This document shows, one piece after another, positions 7,601-15,376 of a stretch of DNA of 36,360 nucleotides. A program made the position numbers and the translations under genes. Origin of the DNA: Sedimenticola sp. (GTDB lineage: Bacteria > Pseudomonadota > Gammaproteobacteria > Chromatiales > Chromatiaceae); NCBI GenBank assembly GCA_002869585.1, contig PKUO01000077.1:1-36360 (forward strand). Reading direction: 5' to 3'. The notes beneath the pieces are model-generated. The model was given only the letters and a program-made list of their open reading frames with translations. It made no database searches and was not told the DNA's origin. Positions within the stretch are counted from its first letter, which is position 1, and each line of letters starts with the position of its first letter.

Positions 7601-9603
7601 TCGATGACCTGGATGAGAAGATAGGCGCGCTGGAGACCCTGCTGCTGGATAAGTCTAATTACCAGTCACTGCTCTCAGGGGATGGAGCCTGCCTTGGTTG
7701 TGGCGAGAAGACCGCGATCCATCTGTTCACAGGAACCGTTACTGCGCTGATGCAGCCGCGGGTGAAAAAACATCTGGCCGAGATCGATGATCTGATCAAC
7801 CGTCTGGAGACCCACATCCGCCTGAAGCTGGCAGAAAGCATGGATCTCTCCAATGTCGGCGCAGTCAATGAGGCGGTGGATTCTCATCAGGATACCGACC
7901 TGACGTTGACCGATCTGTCCAGAACCCTGGCGGATGGCAAGGAGCCGGTCGATCCCAAGTGGCTGAAGCGTGTGACCCAACTGCTGGAGAAACTGCGTCA
8001 CCTGAAATGGCTCTATACCGATGGCAAGACCCACCAGGGACGCGCCACTATGGGCATCATCAATGCCACCGGCTGTACCTCGGTGTGGGGTTCGACCTTC
8101 CCGTACAACCCGTATCCCTTCCCCTGGACCAGCCACCTGTTTCAGGACAGCCCCTCGGTGGCGATGGGCATATTCGAAGGCCACATGGCGAAAATGACGC
8201 AGGGCTTCAAGGCCATCCGTCAGGCCAAGCTGGAAATCGAGGGCAAGTACCGTGACACAGAGGAAGCCAGTCAGCTCAGCTATTTTGGCTGGAAGGATTT
8301 CAGCGAGGAAGAGTGGCTGCTCTGTCCGCCGGTAGTCTCCATCGGTGGTGACGGCGCGATGTATGACATCGGTTTCCAGAACCTCTCCCGTGCGCTGGCA
8401 TCCGGTATGCCGATCAAGGTGCTGGTACTCGATACCCAGGTCTACTCCAACACCGGCGGCCAGGCCTGTACCTCCGGCTTCGTGGGGCAGGTGGCCGACA
8501 TGAGCCCCTATGGCAAGGCGTGGAAGGGCAAGACCGAGATCCGCAAGGAGATGAGCATCATCGGCATGTCTCACCGCACCAGCTATGTGCTGCAGAGCTC
8601 CCAGGCCAACGTGACGCATATGATCGAAGGGTTTATCGATGGATTGAACACCCGCCGTCCGGCGCTGTTCAACCTCTATACAACCTGCCAGCCTGAACAC
8701 GGCGTGGGTGATGATGCCTCTGACCGGCAGGCCAAACTGGCGCTGGAGTCCCGTGCCTATCCGCTGATGAAGTACAACCCGGATCTCGGCACCACGTTCA
8801 TGGAGTGCATGGATCTAGAAGGCAATCCCTCCATGGAGGATGATTGGCCCATGTACACCATCGATTATATGGATGAGAAGGGCAAGCAGGCCAAGCTGGA
8901 AACCCCGATGACCTTTGCTGACTTCGCCCTGACCGAGGGCCGCTTCCGGAAACACTTCCGCAAGGCGCCGCCGGAGACCTGGAACGATGACATGATTCCG
9001 CTGCACGAGTTCCTGGACATCGATGAAGAGGACCGCGACGGTCAATACCCCTACATCTGGGGCGTTGATAAGAAGGACCGGCTGATGCGCGTTCTGGTGT
9101 CCCAGGAGATCGTCAAGTCCTGCGAGGATCGCCGTAATTTCTGGCGTCAGCTCAAGTCACTGGCCGGGGTGGATCAACTGGTCGATGTAGACGCCATTGC
9201 CAACCAGGCGAAGGCAGAGATGGCCCAGAAGCTCACCAGCAGTCTGCTGGCGCTGGCCAACGGCGGGGATATTTCCGGATTGGCCGGACTTGCCACGGGC
9301 AGTGGTGGGAATGGCGCGGGCGCGGCCCAGGGTGGCAATGGTGCGGCAACCGATTGGGAGCCGGTCTGGATCGAAACGCCGGAGTGTACCGCCTGTGACG
9401 AATGTACCGAGATCGCCCCGAAGATGTTCGAGTACAACGATCAGAAGCTGGCGGTGGTTGTCGATCCCAAGGGTGCGCCTTTCAAGGATATCGTCAAGGC
9501 GGCGGAGAAGTGCACAGCCGGCTGTCTGCACCCGGGAACGCCGTGGAATCCGAACGAGAAGGATCTGGACAAGCTTGTGAAGCGTGCGGCCAAGTACCAA
9601 TAG
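4693..9603 (+). CDS. Pyruvate:ferredoxin (2-oxoacid:acceptor) oxidoreductase, single-chain, with fused C-terminal ferredoxin
   Basis: A 1636-residue single-chain enzyme interconverting pyruvate + CoA and acetyl-CoA + CO2 with ferredoxin. Domain order: alpha part (about 10-420; DAAGAYPITPSTQMGEYW), gamma part (about 480-690; VGGWGAITTGKNLA), Fe-S domain with C-x2-C-x2-C-x3-C sets near 784 and 920, TPP-binding beta part (GACLGCGEKTAI near 997, GGDGAMYDIG near 1217, SNTGGQACTSG near 1252), then a Gly/Ala linker (about 1529-1555) and a one-cluster ferredoxin (ECTACDEC near 1565). Ordinary NifJ-type enzymes are about 1170-1200 residues. AAGAGGA at 4678-4684 fixes the start. Its place inside the rnf operon implies that Rnf and this enzyme share a ferredoxin pool. 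Pyruvate is the likely but unproven substrate; NifJ-like. Confidence 0.92.
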   Translation: MFGKKEQKQFKYPGIRMAMDGNTAVIMCEREASDAAGAYPITPSTQMGEYWAEEVAKGHINISGKPLVFVEPESEHAAAAVTAGMAMTGLRATNFSSAQGVAFMHESLYAAVGKRLPYLLNIGTRAITKASLNVHCGHDDYHCIDDTGFFQVFGNDAQEAADLNLIARKVAELSLTPAAVGQDGFLTTHLIEPLMVPERELIEEFCGRPDDIIECPTPAQKMIYGEKRRRVPEVWDVDNPMLSGSVQNQDAYMQAVAGQRPYFFEHISGITDQVMDEYYELTGRRYHRVGQYKMDDAEYVIAGQGSMIIQAHAVADYLRETRKLKVGVVNLTMYRPFPGDLIGKVLKGRKGVVVLERTDQPLAEDLPLIREIRAAITKCIENGNSGEKPYGRYESYKESEAPVLYSGCYGLGSRDLQPEGLVGAIENMLPDGKKKKFFYLGVDFVREASDPKSEIRQQELLDAYPHIADLAIRGSETPDLLPKGAITVRMHSVGGWGAITTGKNLAMTLYELLGFDIRANPKYGSEKKGQPTTYYLSAAPEPIRLNCEYHYVDVVLSPDPNVFGHSNPVYGLKKNGTFIIQSSLESAEAVWAQIPIQGQRFIVENEIRVFYVDGFKIAREEASDAELQFRMQGNAFQGAFFAASPLMERANLTEEGLFEAIETQLRDKFGGKGERVVEDNLRVVRRGFDECTEILDKKVGVTSLDIKKKASIPVMLQKLPEGDGQVSDVHRFWEQTGSFYISGQGSENLVDPYMATSLIPAATGIFRDMTQIRFEYPKFVTENCTACGDCYTTCPDSAIPGLVSSISEVFNTAIERIEIRGTPTMYLRRESRNVEKKLRELIEAAGEAAVISTLMDQAVLEVLADSELEGDAKANLEREFGLFMETIGGFEFSITKPYWSNREKKNKNSGGLFSITINPYTCKGCMECVDVCSDGALVAEPQTQDAIDKMRKDWAFWLDLPTTDADYIRIDDLDEKIGALETLLLDKSNYQSLLSGDGACLGCGEKTAIHLFTGTVTALMQPRVKKHLAEIDDLINRLETHIRLKLAESMDLSNVGAVNEAVDSHQDTDLTLTDLSRTLADGKEPVDPKWLKRVTQLLEKLRHLKWLYTDGKTHQGRATMGIINATGCTSVWGSTFPYNPYPFPWTSHLFQDSPSVAMGIFEGHMAKMTQGFKAIRQAKLEIEGKYRDTEEASQLSYFGWKDFSEEEWLLCPPVVSIGGDGAMYDIGFQNLSRALASGMPIKVLVLDTQVYSNTGGQACTSGFVGQVADMSPYGKAWKGKTEIRKEMSIIGMSHRTSYVLQSSQANVTHMIEGFIDGLNTRRPALFNLYTTCQPEHGVGDDASDRQAKLALESRAYPLMKYNPDLGTTFMECMDLEGNPSMEDDWPMYTIDYMDEKGKQAKLETPMTFADFALTEGRFRKHFRKAPPETWNDDMIPLHEFLDIDEEDRDGQYPYIWGVDKKDRLMRVLVSQEIVKSCEDRRNFWRQLKSLAGVDQLVDVDAIANQAKAEMAQKLTSSLLALANGGDISGLAGLATGSGGNGAGAAQGGNGAATDWEPVWIETPECTACDECTEIAPKMFEYNDQKLAVVVDPKGAPFKDIVKAAEKCTAGCLHPGTPWNPNEKDLDKLVKRAAKYQ

Positions 9604-9616
9604 CCCATGCCGGGCG

Positions 9617-9643
9617 GGGCAGGTGCCAATAATGGTCCTGCCC
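9617..9643 (+). promoter_or_regulatory. Intercistronic hairpin before rnfC
   Basis: GGGCAGG (9617-9623) pairs with CCTGCCC (9637-9643) across 13 bases just after the oxidoreductase stop. No T-run follows. It could stabilise mRNA ends or lower read-through into rnfC. Confidence 0.3.
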
Positions 9644-9693
9644 GCGCCACACCCGGTTCGGTTTAGCGCCGTCCCTGACACTGGCTCAGCAAT

Positions 9694-11061
9694 ATGAAGC
9701 GTTTACAGATGGGTTTTCTCAACTTTTTAACCAAACGCAAGACATTCCCCCACGGGATACACCCGTTGGAGCATAAGGAGCTGACGGCTCAACTGAAAAT
9801 CCGTCGCCTACCGTTTGCCCACCGGATGATCATCCCGCTCTCCCAGCATCGGGGCGCGCCCTCCCTGCCGATCGTCAAGGTGGGCCAGGAGGTGGTGCGT
9901 GGCGAGCCGATAGCCGAGGCGGGCGGTTTTGTCTCGGTGCCTATGCATTCGCCGGTGACCGGTGTGGTCAGGGCGGTCAATGAACTGGTCGCCACGCCCG
10001 AAGGCCCCAAGGCCAGGGCCATTATTATCGAAACCTACGCCGGCTCGCGTCAGGAGGTGCTGTTCGAGGGTTATCGCGATATCGATACGATGAGCCCGCA
10101 GGAGTTGGTGCAGGCGGTGCAGGACGCCGGCATGGTGGGGCTCGGAGGCGCGGCCTTTCCTAGTCATGTGAAACTGCTGCCACCCGAAGGCAAGAAGATC
10201 GATACGCTGGTGGTCAACGGCTGCGAGTGTGAGCCCTATCTGACCTGTGATCACCGCATCATGCTGGAGCAGACGGAAAAGCTGATTCGCGGTATCCGCA
10301 TGGTGATGAAGGCGACCGGCGCGCAGCGTGCGATCATCGGTGTCGAGGACAACAAGCTCGATGCCGTTACCCAGATTCGCGAGAAGCTGCCTGCTGACAG
10401 CGGCATCAGCTGCGAAGCGGTGGAGACCAAGTATCCTCAGGGTGCCGAGAAGATGCTGATTACCAGCCTGCTCGGCAAAGAGGTGCCCTCCGGCGGGATT
10501 CCGGCCGATATCGGGGTTGCGGTCTACAATGTCGGGACTCTGGCGCAGCTCGGCGAGCTGATTCCCAAGGGTCGGGGTTTGATCGAGCGCGTGGTGACCC
10601 TGTCAGGGCCGGGTGTGGAAAAACCGGGCAACTACCTGGTCCCGATCGGCACGCCTTTGCGCTTCCTGCTTGAACAGGTGGGTGCGAAGTGCGATGCGGG
10701 CGAGGTGATCCTGGGCGGGCCGATGATGGGCATGGCGGTGGCATCGCTGGATGTGGCGATTACCAAGGGTGTCTCCGGGGTGGTGGTCTACAAGCCCCAG
10801 GAAGAGGACTTGAAGCCACGCACCGTGTTCCCCTGCATCAAGTGTGGCGAGTGTCTCAGCGCCTGTCCAGTCAGGCTTAATCCGGCCATGCTCGGACAGC
10901 TGGCCGGGGTGCGGGAGTATGAACTGATGGAGACCGATTACCATCTGAATGACTGCTTTGAGTGTGGCTGCTGCAGCTATGTCTGTCCCTCGAACATTCC
11001 CTTGACCCAGTATTTCCGGATCGCCAAGGCGATCAACAGAGAGGCGAAGATTATTGGCTGA
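9694..11061 (+). CDS. rnfC: Rnf complex subunit C (NADH- and FMN-binding, two 4Fe-4S clusters)
   Basis: A 455-residue soluble subunit that handles the NADH side of Rnf. It shows the N-terminal barrel-sandwich part (SVPMHSPVTGVV), the nucleotide-binding GLGGAAFPSHVK, the VVNGCECEPYLTCDHRIM motif typical of the NuoF-like flavin domain, and two ferredoxin motifs near the C-terminus (CIKCGECLSACP and CFECGCCSYVCP). Length matches short RnfC proteins without the long repetitive C-terminal tail of E. coli RsxC. No good ribosome site precedes either the ATG at 9694 or the one at 9709; the latter (MGFLNFL...) is an equally likely start. It resumes the rnf genes after the oxidoreductase. Confidence 0.93.
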   Translation: MKRLQMGFLNFLTKRKTFPHGIHPLEHKELTAQLKIRRLPFAHRMIIPLSQHRGAPSLPIVKVGQEVVRGEPIAEAGGFVSVPMHSPVTGVVRAVNELVATPEGPKARAIIIETYAGSRQEVLFEGYRDIDTMSPQELVQAVQDAGMVGLGGAAFPSHVKLLPPEGKKIDTLVVNGCECEPYLTCDHRIMLEQTEKLIRGIRMVMKATGAQRAIIGVEDNKLDAVTQIREKLPADSGISCEAVETKYPQGAEKMLITSLLGKEVPSGGIPADIGVAVYNVGTLAQLGELIPKGRGLIERVVTLSGPGVEKPGNYLVPIGTPLRFLLEQVGAKCDAGEVILGGPMMGMAVASLDVAITKGVSGVVVYKPQEEDLKPRTVFPCIKCGECLSACPVRLNPAMLGQLAGVREYELMETDYHLNDCFECGCCSYVCPSNIPLTQYFRIAKAINREAKIIG

Positions 11062-11116
11062 TTCAGCCCGCGGCATGCGCTCTTCGCCAATGATTAATGC
11101 ACTATGAAAACTAACT

Positions 11117-12181
11117 ATGCTTAAACGGTCACCTGTAGAAATCCGCACCTCACCGCACATGAAGCGGGCGGTCTCGGTGGAGCAGATCATGCGCAACGTG
11201 GTCTACGCGCTGCTGCCGATCTGTGGCTGGTCTATCTACCAGTTTGGCATCAGCGCCCTGGCGTTGATCCTGGTCACCACGCTCAGTTGTATCCTCACGG
11301 AGGCCTTTTTCAACTGGATGTCGGACCGGCCCAACTCCCTGGGTGACTACAGTGTCGCCATCACCGGTCTGTTGCTGGCGCTGACCCTGCCGCCGGGATT
11401 CCCGCTGTGGATGGCGGCTGTTGCCGGTTTTATCGGGGTAGGGCTGGGCAAATCGCTGTTCGGCGGGCTGGGATACAATGTGATGAACCCGGCACTGATC
11501 GGGCGAGCCTTCGTGCAGGCGGCCTTTCCCGTGGCGATTACCACCTGTACCCCGTCTTTTGCACCTGGGCGTTTTCTCGAATTTATCCCCTCCAGCCTGG
11601 CGCTGCCCTTCATGTCACCGGTGGATACCAGCGACTGGGTGCGCGAGCATACTATCGACAGCTTCAGCGGTGCCACGCCTTTGGCCCTGCAGAAGTTCGA
11701 GCATATAACCGTCGATACCATGGATCTGCTCACCGGCAGCGTGGCCGGTTCGGTTGGCGAGACCTCGGCGCTGCTGATCTTTGTCTGCGGCCTCTATCTG
11801 GCGGCCCGCAAGATGATGAACTTGCGCATCCCCGCGGGTATCTTTACCACCACCATTGTACTCACCTTGCCGCTCTATCTGATGAATCCGGAGGTCTATC
11901 CGTCGCCGCAGTTCATGCTCTTTTCCGGGGGGCTGATGCTTGGCGCCATGTTCATGGCGACCGATATGGTGGCCTCGCCGCTGACCCCGCGCGGTCTCTG
12001 GCTGTATGGCGCGGTAATCGGATTTCTGACAGTCATCATCCGTCTGTACGGTGGACTTACCGAGGGGGTGATGTACGCGATTCTGGTGGCCAATGCCCTG
12101 TCGCCGCTGATCGGTTCAATCACTCAGCCACGGGTCTATGGTGAAACCAGGGACGGACGCGGCAAGGGGGCTGAATCATGA
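11117..12181 (+). CDS. rnfD: Rnf complex subunit D (membrane flavoprotein)
   Basis: A 354-residue integral membrane subunit with many hydrophobic helices, homologous to NqrB. The motif SGATPLA holds T187, the residue to which FMN is covalently attached in this family. SDRPNSLGDYSVAITGLLLA is also characteristic. It passes electrons through the membrane between RnfC/RnfG flavins and iron-sulfur sites. The last four bases overlap the rnfG start, so the two are translationally coupled. I see no clear ribosome site before the chosen ATG. Confidence 0.93.
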   Translation: MLKRSPVEIRTSPHMKRAVSVEQIMRNVVYALLPICGWSIYQFGISALALILVTTLSCILTEAFFNWMSDRPNSLGDYSVAITGLLLALTLPPGFPLWMAAVAGFIGVGLGKSLFGGLGYNVMNPALIGRAFVQAAFPVAITTCTPSFAPGRFLEFIPSSLALPFMSPVDTSDWVREHTIDSFSGATPLALQKFEHITVDTMDLLTGSVAGSVGETSALLIFVCGLYLAARKMMNLRIPAGIFTTTIVLTLPLYLMNPEVYPSPQFMLFSGGLMLGAMFMATDMVASPLTPRGLWLYGAVIGFLTVIIRLYGGLTEGVMYAILVANALSPLIGSITQPRVYGETRDGRGKGAES

Positions 12182-12876
12182 GCAGTACCGATCAGGCCCA
12201 GTTACAGAATCCGCTGCAGCCGCAAACCCCCAGCTTCGCCATGCTGCGTACCCTGGGGGGTATCGCCATGCTCGCCGGTTTTCTGGTGGTGATGGTCTTC
12301 CAGTGGACCAAACCGATCATCGAAGAGAACAAGCGTATCGCCATCGAGAAGGCGATTTTCAAGGTGGTGCCGGGGGCCGCTTCGCGCAAGAATTTTGTGC
12401 TCAGCGCCGCGGGTCTTTTTCCCGCCGAGACCCCAGATGCTCAGGGCGAGACTATATACGCCGCCTATGACGCCAACGGCGAATTGCAGGGAGTCGCCCT
12501 GGAGGCCGCGGCCACCGGCTATCAGGACGTGATCCGCATCCTCTACGGCTACAGCCCGGCATGCCAGTGTGTTACCGGCATCAAGGTGCTGAAAATGGCG
12601 GAAACCCCGGGTCTGGGCTACAAGATCGCCTTTGATCCAGCCTTTCTGGAGAACTTCGTCGCACTGGACGGGAAACTGAACAACGATAAGAGCGGGCTGG
12701 AAAACAATATTGTCGCGGTCAAGCACGGCAACAAGAGCCAGCCCTGGCAGGTGGACTCGATCTCCGGTGCGACCATTTCATCCAAGGCGATTGCCCGCAT
12801 GATCAATGACAGCGGCCAACGGATGTTTCCACTGATCGCCAAGCATCTGAGTGAAATGCAGGGTGGTCGCGAATAG
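12178..12876 (+). CDS. rnfG: Rnf complex subunit G (FMN-binding)
   Basis: A 232-residue protein with one N-terminal membrane helix (about residues 25-42) and a periplasmic FMN-binding domain. The motif SGATISSKA contains T199, the expected covalent FMN attachment site. KMAETPGLGYKI is a family signature. It overlaps rnfD by four bases (ATGA). A 95-base gap without obvious structure separates it from rnfE. Confidence 0.93.
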   Translation: MSSTDQAQLQNPLQPQTPSFAMLRTLGGIAMLAGFLVVMVFQWTKPIIEENKRIAIEKAIFKVVPGAASRKNFVLSAAGLFPAETPDAQGETIYAAYDANGELQGVALEAAATGYQDVIRILYGYSPACQCVTGIKVLKMAETPGLGYKIAFDPAFLENFVALDGKLNNDKSGLENNIVAVKHGNKSQPWQVDSISGATISSKAIARMINDSGQRMFPLIAKHLSEMQGGRE

Positions 12877-12971
12877 ATGCCGATGAACGCGAATACTGTT
12901 AAGGCTTTTAGAGCCGCATCATCTCAACGCTTAACCGCGTTGATCGACGGCTGATTAGAAAAGGCACTGAT

Positions 12972-13625
12972 ATGTCTGTACTACCGAATCAACAGGAACA
13001 GATCACCGCGGACACCTTCCTGCGCGGCTTGTGGCAGGAGAATCCGGTATTTGTGATGCTGCTTGGACTCTGCCCGGTGCTGGCCGTGACCAACTCCACC
13101 ATGAACGCCATCGCCATGGGATTGGCGACCACTTTTGTCCTGGTGGCCTCCAGCACCCTGGTCTCCCTGCTGCGCAAGGCGATTCCCAAGCAGGTGCGGA
13201 TCGCCACCTATATCATCATCATCGCCACCTTTGTCACCATGGTGGACTATCTCATCCAGGCGATCAGTCTCGATCTGTATAACGCCCTGGGTGCGTTTAT
13301 CCAGCTGATCGTGGCCAATTGTGTGATTCTGGGCCGCGCCGAGGCCTATGCCTCGAAGCAGAAGGTGGGGGCAGCGGTGGTCAACGCCTTCGGCATGGGT
13401 GCAGGTTTCACCATCGCCTTGCTCTGCCTGGGCACCGTGCGTGAACTGCTGGGCGCCGGCACTATCTTGGGCTTCCAGATCTTCAGCGCCAATTTCGAGC
13501 CCTGGGTGGTGATGATACTGCCGCCGGGCGGTTTCTTTGTGCTTGGTGCCTGGCTGCTGTTGTTCGAGTACCTGAAACAGCGCAAAGAGCGCAAACTGCC
13601 TAACGCTGAGGGGGCGACCAGCTGA
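12972..13625 (+). CDS. rnfE: Rnf complex subunit E (membrane)
   Basis: A 217-residue, six-helix membrane subunit homologous to NqrD. The sequence NPVFVMLLGLCPVLAVTNS carries the Cys that, with the partner subunit RnfA, coordinates an intramembrane iron-sulfur centre in this family; a second Cys lies in VANCVILGRAEAYA. AAAGG lies just before the ATG. The stop and the rnfA start share one base (TGATG), consistent with coupled translation and equal amounts of the two paired subunits. Confidence 0.93.
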   Translation: MSVLPNQQEQITADTFLRGLWQENPVFVMLLGLCPVLAVTNSTMNAIAMGLATTFVLVASSTLVSLLRKAIPKQVRIATYIIIIATFVTMVDYLIQAISLDLYNALGAFIQLIVANCVILGRAEAYASKQKVGAAVVNAFGMGAGFTIALLCLGTVRELLGAGTILGFQIFSANFEPWVVMILPPGGFFVLGAWLLLFEYLKQRKERKLPNAEGATS

Positions 13626-14215
13626 TGGATCCCAATAGCCTGATTTTCATCTTTCTTAACGCGGCGCTGATCAACAACTTCGTGCTGGCGCTGTTTCTTG
13701 GGCTCTGCCCGTTTCTCGGTGTCTCCGCCAAGCGCGAGACGGCCTGGAACATGGGTCTGGCGACCATGTTCGTCATGCTGGTCAGTTCGGTCTCCGCTTA
13801 CGGCATCAACTGGTTGTTGAAGGAGCTGGATATCGAGTTTCTGCGCCTGATCTGCTATATCGCCGTGATCGCCTCGGCGGTTCAGCTGGTAGAGATGACG
13901 GTGAAGAAATTCAGTCCCTCGCTGTTTCGCGCACAGGGTATCTTCCTGCCTTTGATTACCACCAACTGTGCGATCCTGGGCCTGGCGCTGTTCCAGACCT
14001 TCCGGGAGTATAATTTTCTGCAGAGCCTGGCGTTCAGCATCGGTGCCGGCGTTGGTTTTACCATTGCCCTGATGCTGATGGCCGGATTGCGCGAGAAACT
14101 GGAGCTGGCCAAGGTGCCGAGTGTCAGTCAGGGAGCGGCCATGAGCCTGATGCTAGCCGGTCTGCTCTCCCTGGCGTTTATGCGTTTTGCCGGACTGGGA
14201 GGTTCTCATGCTTAA
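13625..14215 (+). CDS. rnfA: Rnf complex subunit A (membrane)
   Basis: A 196-residue, six-helix membrane subunit homologous to NqrE and paired with RnfE. NNFVLALFLGLCPFLGVS and TTNCAILGLALF hold the two Cys that contribute to the shared intramembrane iron-sulfur site. It comes last among the rnf genes, giving the order B-(oxidoreductase)-C-D-G-E-A, which differs from the ABCDGE order of E. coli. The following small gene starts inside its last codons. Confidence 0.93.
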   Translation: MDPNSLIFIFLNAALINNFVLALFLGLCPFLGVSAKRETAWNMGLATMFVMLVSSVSAYGINWLLKELDIEFLRLICYIAVIASAVQLVEMTVKKFSPSLFRAQGIFLPLITTNCAILGLALFQTFREYNFLQSLAFSIGAGVGFTIALMLMAGLREKLELAKVPSVSQGAAMSLMLAGLLSLAFMRFAGLGGSHA

Positions 14216-14387
14216 AGTCCTGTTGGCCAGCAGCGTGATACTGGTTGTCTTGCTGGGCTGGATCATTGTCCAGCAGGTGGGGCGCGAATTTGCCCGCCGC
14301 CATCCTGAATGGGGCCCCTACCGGGAAAAGGTGGGGTGCGGCGGAAACTGTTCCTGTGCCCGTGGTGGCAGTTGTAAGACACGATAA
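14208..14387 (+). CDS. Small Cys-rich single-helix membrane protein, NqrM-like candidate Rnf maturation factor
   Basis: A 59-residue protein that overlaps the end of rnfA by eight bases. GGGAGG at 14197-14202, five bases before the ATG, strongly supports translation. Residues about 4-22 form one membrane helix; a short charged stretch follows, then a Cys cluster C44, C48, C50, C56 within the last 16 residues. NqrM, needed to load iron into the NqrD-NqrE membrane site, has the same layout (one helix followed by four Cys). I infer a similar role in building the RnfA-RnfE centre, because of the layout and the gene position. I do not recognise the sequence as NqrM itself. Confidence 0.7.
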   Translation: MLKVLLASSVILVVLLGWIIVQQVGREFARRHPEWGPYREKVGCGGNCSCARGGSCKTR

Positions 14388-14400
14388 TTTTCAAGTAATC

Positions 14401-14416
14401 CAATCCTTTCGGATTG
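14401..14416 (+). promoter_or_regulatory. Short hairpin before the ferredoxin-NADP reductase gene
   Basis: CAATCC (14401-14406) pairs with GGATTG (14411-14416) across four bases and is followed by A residues, not T, so it is not a typical terminator on this strand. It lies 23 bases before the start codon of the next gene. Confidence 0.25.
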
Positions 14417-14438
14417 AAAAAGGATTAGAGGCATTCAG

Positions 14439-15299
14439 ATGAGCGAAAATGATGTTGAATTGGGCGCTGCCTGTGAGGCGGTGGTAAAAGAGTCCACCCG
14501 TATAACCCCGAGTCAGGGCGACGAGGTGCGTCAAATTGTGCTGCGTGTGAATGAGCCGTCATTCCGCTTTGTCGAGGGTCAGACTATCGGGGTGGTTGTG
14601 CCCGGACCCCATGAATTTGGCAATAAGTACCACATGCGCCGTTACTCGATCGCCAATGCCAATATTGGTGGCAGGGGGGAGGCGGTGGATGTCTCGCTGC
14701 TGGTGCGCCGCTGTTTCTATGTCGATGAAGTCAATGGTGAGCGCTATCCTGGCGTGGCGTCCAATTTCCTGTGTAATGCCGCACCCGGCGACAAGATCAC
14801 CATCACCGGACCCTATCGCAGTCCGTTCCAGATGCCGGTGGATAGCAGCGCAAACCTGGTGATGATCGGCACGGGCACTGGTATCGCACCCTTCCGCGCA
14901 TTTATACAGCGCATCTATGAACAAAAGGGCGGCTGGCAAGGTCAGGTCAGGCTCTTCTATGGCGCCAAGAGCGGTATGGATCTGCTCTACATGAACGATC
15001 AGAACGAGGACATTGCCAACTACTACGATGAGGCGACCTTCAAGGCGTTCAACGGACTGGCCGGTAAACCGCTGATGGGTGAAGACAAGGCGCTCGAACG
15101 CAGCCTCACGGACAATGCCAGCGAGGCATGGGGCTTGATCCAGCAACCCAACACCTACCTTTTTCTGGCCGGACTCAAGAAGACAGAAAGCGCGCTGGAC
15201 AAGGTCATGGCCACAGCCGCCGGATCGGCGGAGGCCTGGAAGGCACTGAAAGCGAAGATGATTGCCGAGGAGCGCTGGTCAGAGTTGCTCTACAGCTAG
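14439..15299 (+). CDS. Ferredoxin-NADP+ reductase, plant-type fold
   Basis: A 286-residue FAD enzyme exchanging electrons between ferredoxin and NADP(H). The FAD motif MRRYSIA, the second flavin motif VASNFLC, the NADP pyrophosphate motif GTGTGIAPFRAF and the FLAGLKK segment are all in the order of plant-type reductases. The C-terminus is LLYS, close to the terminal Tyr of the chloroplast enzyme that stacks on FAD. AGAGG precedes the ATG. It closes the rnf/oxidoreductase operon, so reduced ferredoxin made there can be turned into NADPH, or the reverse. A direct electron partner among the fused or soluble ferredoxins is not shown. Confidence 0.9.
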   Translation: MSENDVELGAACEAVVKESTRITPSQGDEVRQIVLRVNEPSFRFVEGQTIGVVVPGPHEFGNKYHMRRYSIANANIGGRGEAVDVSLLVRRCFYVDEVNGERYPGVASNFLCNAAPGDKITITGPYRSPFQMPVDSSANLVMIGTGTGIAPFRAFIQRIYEQKGGWQGQVRLFYGAKSGMDLLYMNDQNEDIANYYDEATFKAFNGLAGKPLMGEDKALERSLTDNASEAWGLIQQPNTYLFLAGLKKTESALDKVMATAAGSAEAWKALKAKMIAEERWSELLYS

Positions 15300-15321
15300 A
15301 GTGAGCCAGTAGCAAGTCTTG

Positions 15322-15354
15322 CTGGGTCAGACTCCCCACAGGAGTCTGACCCAG
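15322..15354. terminator. Perfect 14-bp hairpin between convergent genes (terminator or REP-like)
   Basis: CTGGGTCAGACTCC (15322-15335) and GGAGTCTGACCCAG (15341-15354) are exact complements around a 5-base loop, midway between two convergent genes. It would end transcription in both directions, though T-runs are weak on both sides. The GGGTCAGACTCC core could also be a dispersed REP-type element. Confidence 0.6.
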
Positions 15355-15376
15355 TCTGCTTAGAATCTGGCCGGCA

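Noticed and set aside
7675-8700. 341-codon open frame on the minus strand inside the oxidoreductase gene
   Set aside because: It is the antisense shadow of the beta domain, with no protein-family features.
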